The position numbers were made by a program, and so were the translations under genes. Under the pieces are notes generated by a model, which was not told the origin of the DNA, searched no databases, and was given only the letters and a program-made list of their open reading frames with translations. From NCBI RefSeq assembly GCF_963678245.1, contig NZ_OY782772.1:372001-436000 (forward strand): 64,000 nt of DNA. The letters run 5' to 3'. Shown here one piece after another: positions 18,773 through 27,198 of this stretch. Position 1 is the stretch's first letter, and each line of letters starts with the position of its first letter. The stretch is from an uncultured Sunxiuqinia sp. Its GTDB lineage: Bacteria > Bacteroidota > Bacteroidia > Bacteroidales > Prolixibacteraceae.

Positions 18773-20929
18773 TTATTCTTTTTCGTTTTTCTCTTCCTCT
18801 TGTGGTTTCATAATATCAGTACCAAGTCGTTGCATATATGCAATCAGCGCAATGATTTCTTTAGTCGGTTCAGTCTCGATTCCTGCTTCACGTAGGTTTT
18901 GAGTAATCTCTTCAGCTTGCTTCATCAAGTCGTCATTGGCAACTTGCTCATAGTTGTCAGGGTAGGGGACTCCTAGTTTTTTCATCGCTCTGATTTTTGG
19001 TGCCGTTGAGTTTAGGTCAATTTCTTTTTTTGCCAACCATGGGTATTTGGGCATAATCGATTCTTCATTCATCTTTTGTGGATCGATGAAGTGATTGTAG
19101 TGCCATGCATTGGGTTTATATATTCTTCCTGTTTTCACTCCTTCGCGCGCTAAATCTGGTCCTGTTCGTTTTGATCCGAATTGAAACGGATGATCATAGA
19201 TAAATTCTCCTGATTTTGAGTATTCTCCGTAACGCTCTGTCTCTGATCGGAATGGACGAATCATTTGTGAATGGCAGTTGTAGCATCCCTCTTTTATGTA
19301 GATGTCTCGTCCCTGTAATTCCAAAGGTGTGTAGGGTTTTACGCTTGAAATGATTGGAACGTTTGAGTTGACCAGATATGTTGGGATGATCTCAAAAATA
19401 CCACCAATTAAAATCGCAATGGTTGCAAAAATTAAAAAGCGAATAGGTTTACGTTCTAAGAATCCATGCCATGTTTCCGATTTTGTTTTTGTTTCAGGAA
19501 TTGCATGCAAGGCAGGTGCTTCGGCGGCTTCTTCTTTTACAAAGCTTCCTTGTTGTGCCGTTTTTGTGAGGTTGAGAACGGCAAGCAACATACCCACAAC
19601 ATACAAACCACCGCCAAATGCACGAATGGCATACATGGGAATGAGCTGGGTAACGGTTTCTAAAAAGTTTGGATAAGCTAAAAAGCCTTCCGGTGTAAAC
19701 TCTTTCCACATCAACGCTTGGGTGATGCCACCAATATAAAGCGGAACTGCGTAAAAGATGATCGCCAATGTAGCAATCCAGAAATGAGCATTGGCAAGCT
19801 TCACCGAATATAATTTTGTATTATATAATCGCGGGAATAGCCAGTACAACATACCAAAAGTAAGCATTCCATTCCACCCTAAAGCTCCAATATGCACATG
19901 TCCGATAGTCCAGTCTGTATAATGACTAATAGCGTTCACTGTTTTTAACGAAAGCATTGGCCCCTCGAAGGTAGACATACCGTATGCGGTAATTCCAACG
20001 ACAAACATCTTCAGGATCGGATCTTTTCGAACTTTGTCCCATGCACCACGGAGTGTAAGCAGTCCGTTAATCATACCTCCCCAGCTTGGAGCAATCAGCA
20101 TGATCGAAAATGTAGTTCCCAGTGCCTGTAACCAGTCGGGTAACGAAGTGTAAAGCAAATGGTGAGGACCTGCCCAAATGTATATAAATATTAACGACCA
20201 AAAGTGAACGATTGATAACTTGTAAGAGTAAATTGGGCGATTCGCTGCTTTGGGTACAAAATAGTACATCAAGCCCAGAAATGGCGTTGTGAGGAAAAAT
20301 GCAACGGCATTGTGTCCGTACCACCATTGTACTAGGGCGTCCTGAATACCGGCGTAAACCGGATAACTTTTTAATGCACTATATGGAAGTTCGATTGAAT
20401 TGACAACATGAAGTACTGCAACGGTTACCCAAGTAGCAATGTAGAACCAAATCGCTACGTAGATGTGGCTCACCCGACGTTGCAAAATGGTGCCAAACAT
20501 GTTGATTCCAAAAACAATCCAAACTAAGGTGATGGCAATATCAATTGGCCATTCCAGTTCAGCGTATTCTTTCCCTGATGTATATCCGGCCAACAAGGTT
20601 ACTGCAGCTGCAACAATGATTAGCTGCCAGCCCCAAAAGTGAATCTTACCCAGCAAATCACTGTACATACGGGTTTTCAACAATCGCTGTATGGAGTAAT
20701 ATACAGCTGTAAAAATGGCATTGCCTACAAAGGCAAAAATTACGGCATTAGTGTGTAAAGGCCGTGTTCTACCAAAGGTGGTAAACTCTAAGCTGAAATT
20801 CATTTCAGGGATAAAAATTTGCAGGGCTACCAATAAGCCAACTAACAGACCTACAACTCCCCAAACAAGTGTTGCTACAGCAAAATTCCGGGTAATCTTG
20901 TTGTCATAGGTAAACTTCTGTACTTCCAT
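18773..20929 (-). CDS. ccoNO: fused CcoN-CcoO, catalytic and cytochrome subunits of cbb3 oxidase
   Basis: This 718-residue protein joins the twelve-helix CcoN catalytic subunit (about residues 1-465) to a membrane-anchored CcoO monoheme cytochrome (about 490-718). CcoN signatures include WWYGHNAVAFFLTTP and TDWTIGHVHIGALGWNG. The CcoO heme site CYNCHSQMIRP is near residue 549. The single-chain fusion is characteristic of Bacteroidota. The enzyme reduces oxygen with high affinity. It lies 12 bases after ccoS. Confidence 0.96.
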   Translation of the reverse strand: MEVQKFTYDNKITRNFAVATLVWGVVGLLVGLLVALQIFIPEMNFSLEFTTFGRTRPLHTNAVIFAFVGNAIFTAVYYSIQRLLKTRMYSDLLGKIHFWGWQLIIVAAAVTLLAGYTSGKEYAELEWPIDIAITLVWIVFGINMFGTILQRRVSHIYVAIWFYIATWVTVAVLHVVNSIELPYSALKSYPVYAGIQDALVQWWYGHNAVAFFLTTPFLGLMYYFVPKAANRPIYSYKLSIVHFWSLIFIYIWAGPHHLLYTSLPDWLQALGTTFSIMLIAPSWGGMINGLLTLRGAWDKVRKDPILKMFVVGITAYGMSTFEGPMLSLKTVNAISHYTDWTIGHVHIGALGWNGMLTFGMLYWLFPRLYNTKLYSVKLANAHFWIATLAIIFYAVPLYIGGITQALMWKEFTPEGFLAYPNFLETVTQLIPMYAIRAFGGGLYVVGMLLAVLNLTKTAQQGSFVKEEAAEAPALHAIPETKTKSETWHGFLERKPIRFLIFATIAILIGGIFEIIPTYLVNSNVPIISSVKPYTPLELQGRDIYIKEGCYNCHSQMIRPFRSETERYGEYSKSGEFIYDHPFQFGSKRTGPDLAREGVKTGRIYKPNAWHYNHFIDPQKMNEESIMPKYPWLAKKEIDLNSTAPKIRAMKKLGVPYPDNYEQVANDDLMKQAEEITQNLREAGIETEPTKEIIALIAYMQRLGTDIMKPQEEEKNEKE

Positions 20930-20941
20930 ATAGCTATGATT

Positions 20942-21145
20942 TTATTGTTTTTTTTCCTCAGGAATACGATCTTTTTCTAGCGTTTCCTCTTTTTCTTCTG
21001 ATGGAATTGGATCGTCAAATAATATGCGGACAGATGGGGTGTATGAATCTTCGAATTGGCCATTTTTTACAGCCCAGATAAAAGCAATCAGAAAAATGGA
21101 TGCCACCAATATTCCAATAATAACCAAGACAAATACAACGGACAT
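20942..21145 (-). CDS. ccoS: CcoS, cbb3 oxidase assembly protein
   Basis: This 67-residue protein has one N-terminal transmembrane helix followed by the CcoS signature WAVKNGQFEDSYTPSVRILF and a charged Glu/Lys tail. CcoS is needed to insert redox cofactors into cbb3. It is the first gene of the ccoS-ccoNO-ccoQ-ccoP-ccoG-ccoH run and is separated from ccoI by 157 bases that probably hold a promoter. Confidence 0.92.
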   Translation of the reverse strand: MSVVFVLVIIGILVASIFLIAFIWAVKNGQFEDSYTPSVRILFDDPIPSEEKEETLEKDRIPEEKKQ

Positions 21146-21219
21146 ATTTTTCTGTTTTAGTTTCAGATTCAGTTTTTTGCTTCAACTTGCTTGTATATTG
21201 CGGGTCACAACATTTATTC

Positions 21220-21248
21220 ACAAATCAACTTCAATCAACAAGATTTGT
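21220..21248. promoter_or_regulatory. inverted repeat upstream of the cbb3 operon
   Basis: ACAAATC at 21220-21226 and GATTTGT at 21242-21248 form a perfect 7-bp inverted repeat with a 15-base centre, 75 bases upstream of the ccoS start. This is a plausible operator for a dimeric regulator. It does not match the classic FNR box well, and no experimental support is visible. Confidence 0.3.
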
Positions 21249-21302
21249 TATACTTTGTTGTCGAAATTAAGCAATTTTTTTGAAGAGTTTTAAACGAAAA
21301 AC

Positions 21303-23798
21303 TCAACGTAGTTTATTTTTTGAACTTAGGTTTACCGAAAAGCTTGCAAATGCAACTACAGTAACAGAGCTTAATGGCATCAGGATTGCAGCGATAATCG
21401 GAGATAAGCTTCCCTGTACTGCAAATGAAATTCCCACCAAATTGTACAAAAATGAAATTAAAAATGAATACCAAACAATTTTCATACTGGTTTTCGAAAA
21501 TTGAATAAAACGCTGTAGCGATGCAAATTTATCGGCTTTCAAAATCGCATCGCAAGCAGGCGTGAAATTGTAAATATTGTCGGCAATAACAACTCCAACT
21601 TTGCTTTCGCTTAATGCTCCGGCATCATTTAGTCCGTCACCAATCATCAGAACATTTTCTCCATTTTTTTGAAGGTTTCTGACGTATTCCAGCTTTTCGG
21701 TGGGCGATTGATTAAAGTTGAGCTTGGCATGATCGTGAAACAGTGGGAGCAGGTTTGCTTGTTCTGATTCATTGTCGCCACTAATCAAATGGAGTTCGAA
21801 TCGTGTTTTTAGTTGAGAGATCGTTTCAGCCAATCCTTCGCGGTAATTATTCTCAAACTGATAGTGCCCCACCGTTTTTTTGTTGATCGAAATCCACACT
21901 TGGGTTTTCAATTCTTTGGTTCCCGATTGGTTGCCGGTTACAAAATATTTCGATCCGATGTTGACTTGCTGGTTGTTGACCATTCCTGTTATCCCAAGTG
22001 AGGGAATCTCTTTGAAGTTAACAACTTCAAAGAGATTCCCTGTTTTTATGTAGTTGCTAATTGTTTTGCTCAGTGGGTGTGTTGAATGAAAAACCAAAGA
22101 CTTGATCAGATGTAACTGTTCGTCACTCAGTTTTTTGCCTTTAAATTCAACCTTTGTTGATTGCGAGTGTGTAATTGTTCCTGTTTTATCAAACACAACC
22201 GTTTTTATTCTATAAAGTCGTTCAATAACGTCCGAATTTTTAAGATAAAAACCCTTGCGCCCAAACTGTCGCATGGTGCTGCCAAAAGTAAACGGAATGG
22301 TTAGTGCCAGCGCACATGGGCAAGCAATAATCAAAACAGAGGTGAATGCAAAAAGCGCTTTGCTTGAATCCGCATAATTCCAGTAAATGGCGGCTCCCAG
22401 TGCTATGGAAATGATTACAATTGTGAAATACTGGCTAACCTTATTGATAACACTCGACATTGATTTTGACTCATGATCCATTTTCTGATCCTGGTTCCAC
22501 AGTTGGGTTAAATAGCTTTGCTCCACTTCTTTCTGAATCAACAGCTCAATGGCACTTCCCATTTGTCGGCCTCCAGCAAAAACAAAATCCCCCGTGTTTT
22601 TATTTACAGGGATTGATTCTCCGGTTACAAAACTATAGTCGATACTGGCGTTTCCTTTGGCGATGGTCGCATCAGCAGGGATGAGCTCCTGATTGCGCAC
22701 CAAAATGCGATCGCCGATTTTCAGTTCATCCAAGGGGATTGTTGTGTTTTTGTTATCCGTGATTTTGGTGACTGCAACCGGGAAATACGATTTGTAAGTG
22801 CGTTCAAAAGTCAGTGCTTCGTAGGTGATGCTTTGGTACCATTTGCCAACTAACAAGAAAAAGACCAGGCCGGTTAGCGAATCAAAATAGCCAATTTCCT
22901 GATCGCTGATCAATTCGAAAGAACTCTGAACAAACAGTGTAATAAGCCCCAGCGCGATGGGTAAATCAATGCTGATAATTTTCTTTTTCAAGCTTTTGTA
23001 TGCTGACAAAAAGTAGTCGTTGGCACAATAAAATAAAACAGGCAAGCTTAAAACAAAACTTAGCCAACCAAATATTAACCTGAATCCTGTTTCAAGGTTT
23101 TCACTTCCCGGCAGGTATTGTGGGAAATGATACAGCATGGCATTCAAAAAACTAAAACCGGCTATCCCTATTTTGATTAATAAGCTGTTGCTTGCCTTTC
23201 GGTTGGGATTTTTGTCCAGGTTTTGTCCGCTTATTTCAGGCACATAATGAATGGATGCAAGCAATTCTACAAGTTGTCGAAGACTGATTTTTTCTTCATG
23301 AAAAGTAATGCTGACTTCTTTTTTGGGAAAATTAACTGAAGATTGGATGACTCCATTGTGAAGAGTGTGAAGGTTTTCTAAAAGCCAAATGCATGAAGCA
23401 CAATGGATTGAAGGGATAAAAAAGCGAATCTTTGAGATCCCCGAATCGGAGAAATCCAGCAGCTTGTTTTTGATCTCCTCCAGATCCAAATAAGCAAATT
23501 TTTCTTCGCTCTGGATGTGCTCGTTTTCAAGTTTTATGCCCGGCGAAGATTGGATGGAATAATATTGCGTGAGTTTTTTCTCATTGAGTAACTCGTACAC
23601 TGTTTGGCAACCATTACAGCAAAATGGCTGATCATTCCAAATGATGGGTGCCGGGCCGCAATCTTCGCCACAATGAATGCATATTTGATGTTCGTTTTTC
23701 AAGTCTGTTGTGTTGGTTGATTTGTTTTTGTGTTTAAAACATCGTGCGACTTCAAAGATTGTAAAAATGTTTTTAATGATTAGCTTAACAGGTCTCAA
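21303..23798 (-). CDS. ccoI: CcoI-type copper-exporting P1B-ATPase
   Basis: This copper P-type ATPase has up to 831 residues. In order it shows an N-terminal Cys-rich zinc-ribbon-like segment (CIHCGEDC and CCNGC), an HMA-like domain with HCASC, membrane helices, the TGES loop, the intramembrane CPCAL copper site, the DKTGT phosphorylation motif and GDGLND. In cbb3 clusters this pump supplies copper to the oxidase. There is no in-frame ATG before the conserved region. The frame opens at TTG 23798, and a TTG at 23702 (leading to LKNEHQICIHC) is an equally likely or better start. Confidence 0.93.
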   Translation of the reverse strand: MRPVKLIIKNIFTIFEVARCFKHKNKSTNTTDLKNEHQICIHCGEDCGPAPIIWNDQPFCCNGCQTVYELLNEKKLTQYYSIQSSPGIKLENEHIQSEEKFAYLDLEEIKNKLLDFSDSGISKIRFFIPSIHCASCIWLLENLHTLHNGVIQSSVNFPKKEVSITFHEEKISLRQLVELLASIHYVPEISGQNLDKNPNRKASNSLLIKIGIAGFSFLNAMLYHFPQYLPGSENLETGFRLIFGWLSFVLSLPVLFYCANDYFLSAYKSLKKKIISIDLPIALGLITLFVQSSFELISDQEIGYFDSLTGLVFFLLVGKWYQSITYEALTFERTYKSYFPVAVTKITDNKNTTIPLDELKIGDRILVRNQELIPADATIAKGNASIDYSFVTGESIPVNKNTGDFVFAGGRQMGSAIELLIQKEVEQSYLTQLWNQDQKMDHESKSMSSVINKVSQYFTIVIISIALGAAIYWNYADSSKALFAFTSVLIIACPCALALTIPFTFGSTMRQFGRKGFYLKNSDVIERLYRIKTVVFDKTGTITHSQSTKVEFKGKKLSDEQLHLIKSLVFHSTHPLSKTISNYIKTGNLFEVVNFKEIPSLGITGMVNNQQVNIGSKYFVTGNQSGTKELKTQVWISINKKTVGHYQFENNYREGLAETISQLKTRFELHLISGDNESEQANLLPLFHDHAKLNFNQSPTEKLEYVRNLQKNGENVLMIGDGLNDAGALSESKVGVVIADNIYNFTPACDAILKADKFASLQRFIQFSKTSMKIVWYSFLISFLYNLVGISFAVQGSLSPIIAAILMPLSSVTVVAFASFSVNLSSKNKLR

Positions 23799-24044
23799 AT
23801 TCTAAATACGAACTTCATATTTCGGATTACGGGAGTATGGCTTTTATTTTTTTATCATGTATTTTAGTTAAACGAGTAGTCTAAATCTTTTGATTATAAT
23901 GTAATTGCATTGTTAACGATAAAAGCATCTTTTAATATTCTTGCATCATTTGTAAGATGTGTTTAACAATTTGATTAGGAACTTGTTTGGTGTTTGATTA
24001 ATTTTCCATTCGTTTTTTCTGATAAACAAAAAAATAAATCAAAA

Positions 24045-24269
24045 ATGAAAAGTGAATTCCTTTCCAGAGCATGGCATCTTTATTACGATGGTTTTCGGTC
24101 GATGGGTACCTGGGGAAAGCAGGTCTGGATCGTTATTTTGGTTAAGTTGTTCATCATGTTTTTTGTTTTGAAGCTCTTTTTCTTTCCAAATTTTTTAAAG
24201 ACAAATTTTGATACCGATGAAGAGCGAGGTAATCATGTGCTTGAAAATTTAGTAGAACCCGTAAAATAA
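24045..24269 (+). CDS. DUF4492 small membrane protein beside cytochrome bd genes
   Basis: This 74-residue protein contains the DUF4492 signature YDGFRSMGTWGKQVWIVIL, then one strong transmembrane helix and a polar tail. The ATG at 24045 (MKSEFLSRAW) is preferred over a TTG 17 codons earlier. DUF4492 genes commonly sit just before cydA in Bacteroidota, as here, 7 bases upstream. A role as a bd-oxidase accessory or subunit is inferred from that linkage; I know of no biochemical assignment. Confidence 0.85.
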   Translation: MKSEFLSRAWHLYYDGFRSMGTWGKQVWIVILVKLFIMFFVLKLFFFPNFLKTNFDTDEERGNHVLENLVEPVK

Positions 24270-24276
24270 AAAATCA

Positions 24277-25848
24277 ATGTTAGAAGCTATCGACTTATCT
24301 CTGGTCAATTGGTCACGGGCGCAGTTTGCGCTCACTGCCATGTACCATTGGCTTTTCGTTCCACTCACGCTGGGATTAACCATGATTATTGCAATTATGG
24401 AAACCTTGTACGTGAAAACAGGCAATGTGGAATGGAAAAGAATCACGAAATTCTGGATGGTTCTGTTTGGTATTAACTTTGCTATTGGAGTGGCCACCGG
24501 AATTATTTTGGAGTTTGAGTTTGGAACCAACTGGTCTAATTACTCCTGGTTTGTGGGCGACATTTTTGGAGCACCACTGGCTATTGAAGGTATTTTTGCC
24601 TTTTTTATGGAGTCGACTTTTATTGCAGTCATGTTTTTTGGCTGGAATAAAGTGAGTAAGAAAGTTCACCTGTTATCAACCTGGTTGACGGCTGTTGGAG
24701 CAAATCTTTCGGCCTTGTGGATTTTGGTTGCCAATGCCTGGATGCAAAATCCGGTTGGCATGCAGTTTAATCCCGAAACAGCCCGCAATGAAATGGTTAG
24801 TTTTTGGGAGGTGTTGTTCTCGCCAACTGCTATTTATAAGTTTTTGCACACGACTTCTTCCGGCTTCGTGTTAGCATCAATTTTTGTTATCGGTATTTCA
24901 TCCTGGTTTATACTGAAGAAGCGCAATCTTGTTTTTGCTCGAAAAAGTATTCTTGTTGCTGCTATTTTTGGGCTCGTATCTTCCGTTTATGTGGCATTTA
25001 CCGGAGACAGCTCGGCACGTGATATTGCGAAGCAGCAGCCGATGAAATTTGCTGCTTTTGAAGGTTTGTACAATGGAAGTGAAGGAGCCGGATTGATTGC
25101 ACTCGGTGTTTTTTCAACGTCGGATTCTGATTCCACCAACCAGAATTTACTGGACTTCAATATGAAGCTTGAAATTCCCAACGTACTTTCGTATATGGCT
25201 TATATGGACTGGAATGCTTTTGTGCCCGGAATTAATGATTTGATTAATGGGAATGAAAAGTATGGTTACTTATCAGCCGATGAGAAAATTGAGCGCGGAA
25301 AAGCAGCAATCATCAAACTGAAGGAGTATCAAGACGCCAAAAATAGCGGTGATGGTCAGTTGGCAGATCAATTGAAAACTGAATTTATGGATCCTGATTT
25401 TCAGGAAAATTATTTCAAGTATTTTGGCTATGGATACATTACCGACAAAAACCTGCTGATACCAAGTGTACCTCTTTCGTTTTACAGCTTCCACATTATG
25501 GTGGGGCTGGGTTTTTATTTTATCGTATTTTTCGTCCTAGCCTTTTTATATACAATTCGCGGTAAGCTGGAGAAAAAGAAAGGCTTTCTTCGATTGGCTG
25601 TATGGACAATCCCATTGGCTTATATTGCTTCGCAGGCAGGTTGGATTGTGGCTGAGGTTGGGCGCCAACCCTGGGTAATTCAGGATTTGATGCCGACTGT
25701 TGCGGCGGTTACAAAAATTAGTACAAGTGCTGTTCAGGTAACCTTCTGGTTATTTGCAGCTATTTTTACAGCATTGCTGATTGCTGAAATTAAAATCATG
25801 CTTCGACAAATTAAAATAGGACCTAAAATGGATGGAGGACAGCACTAA
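24277..25848 (+). CDS. cydA: cytochrome bd quinol oxidase subunit I
   Basis: This 523-residue protein has about nine helices. It begins with LVNWSRAQFALTAMYHWLF, which carries an axial heme His. A long Q-loop lies at about residues 240-395, and the GRQPW motif follows near residue 460. The long Q-loop places it in the L subfamily, like the E. coli enzyme. It oxidises menaquinol and reduces oxygen with high affinity without pumping protons. Its stop codon overlaps the cydB start by one base. Confidence 0.96.
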   Translation: MLEAIDLSLVNWSRAQFALTAMYHWLFVPLTLGLTMIIAIMETLYVKTGNVEWKRITKFWMVLFGINFAIGVATGIILEFEFGTNWSNYSWFVGDIFGAPLAIEGIFAFFMESTFIAVMFFGWNKVSKKVHLLSTWLTAVGANLSALWILVANAWMQNPVGMQFNPETARNEMVSFWEVLFSPTAIYKFLHTTSSGFVLASIFVIGISSWFILKKRNLVFARKSILVAAIFGLVSSVYVAFTGDSSARDIAKQQPMKFAAFEGLYNGSEGAGLIALGVFSTSDSDSTNQNLLDFNMKLEIPNVLSYMAYMDWNAFVPGINDLINGNEKYGYLSADEKIERGKAAIIKLKEYQDAKNSGDGQLADQLKTEFMDPDFQENYFKYFGYGYITDKNLLIPSVPLSFYSFHIMVGLGFYFIVFFVLAFLYTIRGKLEKKKGFLRLAVWTIPLAYIASQAGWIVAEVGRQPWVIQDLMPTVAAVTKISTSAVQVTFWLFAAIFTALLIAEIKIMLRQIKIGPKMDGGQH

Positions 25849-26975
25849 TGTTTGAAACGTTATCACATCTGGCTTTGCAACAATATTGGTGGGTAATTAT
25901 ATCGCTATTGGGTGCATTATTTGTTTTCCTGACTTTTGTTCAGGGAGGTCAAACTTTAATCTATACGATTGGAAAAACGGAATCTGAGCGGACGATGTTG
26001 GTTAATACACTTGGCCGAAAATGGGAGTTTACCTTTACAACTCTGGTAACCTTTGGAGGAGCATTTTTTGCATCTTTTCCTTTGTTTTACGCTACCTCGT
26101 TTGGTGGGGCTTATTGGGTTTGGATAGCCATTTTGTTTTCATTCGTTATACAGGCGGTTTCATACGAATACAGAACTAAACCAGCCAACTTTTTAGGAAC
26201 TAAAACCTTTGAGGTTTTCTTATTCCTGAACGGAGCATTGGGAACAATCCTGATAGGAACCGCGGTAGGTACATTTTTCAATGGAGCAATGTTTAGTCTG
26301 AATGGTATGAACAACGTGAGTTGGGAAACACCTTTCAGAGGACTTGAAGCCGTGCTGACTTTTCACAATGTCGCTCTCGGTTTGTCTGTTTTCTTTCTGG
26401 CACGTATTCTCGGTGCTTTGTATTTTATTAACTCGGTGGAAAGTGAAGCGATCTTTACACGTTCTAAAAAGCAAGTTCTGTACAATACCATTCCGTTTCT
26501 GGTTTTCTTTTTATATTTCGTCATTTGGCTAGTGCTGAAAGATGGATATGCGTACAATGAAACAGAAGTATTTATGGAGAAATTCAAATACCTGCATAAT
26601 TTAATTCAGATGCCTTTAGTAGCAGTTATTCTTTTGTTGGGTGTAGTTGGAGTGCTTTGGGGAATTGGAGTTACTATTATGAAGAATAGTTCCACAGGAA
26701 TTTGGTTTGCAGGAGCCGGTACGGTGTTGGCAGTATTAGCCTTGTTTTTAATTGCCGGGTTGAATGGAACAGCCTTTTATCCGTCGAACTTTGCTTTACA
26801 AGATTCGCTGACAATTGAAACAGCTTCGTCGAGTCACTTCACGTTGACAGCGATGAGTTATGTCTCGTTAGGTGTGCCGTTTGTATTGGCCTATATTTGG
26901 TGGGTTTGGAAAGCCATGAACTCTAAAAAAATCGACGAGGCTGAAATGCAGGAGGAAGACTCGCACGCCTATTAA
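25848..26975 (+). CDS. cydB: cytochrome bd quinol oxidase subunit II
   Basis: This 375-residue subunit has about nine helices and an N-terminal FETLSHLALQQYWWVIISLL segment typical of CydB. It packs against CydA and carries no heme in most structures. The start overlaps the cydA stop (TAATG), giving coupled translation. A 39-residue membrane peptide gene follows 44 bases downstream, before the operon terminator. Confidence 0.95.
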   Translation: MFETLSHLALQQYWWVIISLLGALFVFLTFVQGGQTLIYTIGKTESERTMLVNTLGRKWEFTFTTLVTFGGAFFASFPLFYATSFGGAYWVWIAILFSFVIQAVSYEYRTKPANFLGTKTFEVFLFLNGALGTILIGTAVGTFFNGAMFSLNGMNNVSWETPFRGLEAVLTFHNVALGLSVFFLARILGALYFINSVESEAIFTRSKKQVLYNTIPFLVFFLYFVIWLVLKDGYAYNETEVFMEKFKYLHNLIQMPLVAVILLLGVVGVLWGIGVTIMKNSSTGIWFAGAGTVLAVLALFLIAGLNGTAFYPSNFALQDSLTIETASSSHFTLTAMSYVSLGVPFVLAYIWWVWKAMNSKKIDEAEMQEEDSHAY

Positions 26976-27019
26976 TCGAATTTGTAGTTAGTTGTATTTA
27001 CAATTTAAAGCTTGAAATT

Positions 27020-27139
27020 ATGTATTTGAAACTGATTTTATATTTCCTGACCTGGCCGGCACTAATTGCTTTGTCGTATCATTTGGTCAAGTATTTTGTG
27101 AAAAAATATAGCGATGTCCTGGGAAATATGGAAGAGTAA
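27020..27139 (+). CDS. 39-residue CydX-like single-helix membrane peptide
   Basis: A 40-codon frame runs from ATG 27020 to TAA 27137-27139. It encodes MYLKLILYFLTWPALIALSY, continues as one hydrophobic helix to about residue 23, then a basic stretch (VKYFVKKY) and an acidic end. Length, single helix, N-terminal membrane segment, position directly after cydB and a terminator 24 bases later all match the layout of CydX in cydABX operons. Sequence identity to E. coli CydX is not obvious by eye, so this is a positional and structural analogy. Confidence 0.65.
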   Translation: MYLKLILYFLTWPALIALSYHLVKYFVKKYSDVLGNMEE

Positions 27140-27162
27140 ATTTCGTTTACAGGAGATAAATC

Positions 27163-27198
27163 AAGGTCATGCCAAAGTCGGTATGACCTTATTTTTTT
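27163..27198. terminator. bidirectional terminator between cyd operon and pssA
   Basis: AAGGTCATGCC at 27163-27173 pairs with GGTATGACCTT at 27180-27190, an 11-bp stem with one G-U pair and a six-base loop, followed by seven T on the plus strand. It ends the cyd operon. Its right arm overlaps the pssA stop codon, so the convergent pssA coding end forms part of the hairpin. Confidence 0.8.
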
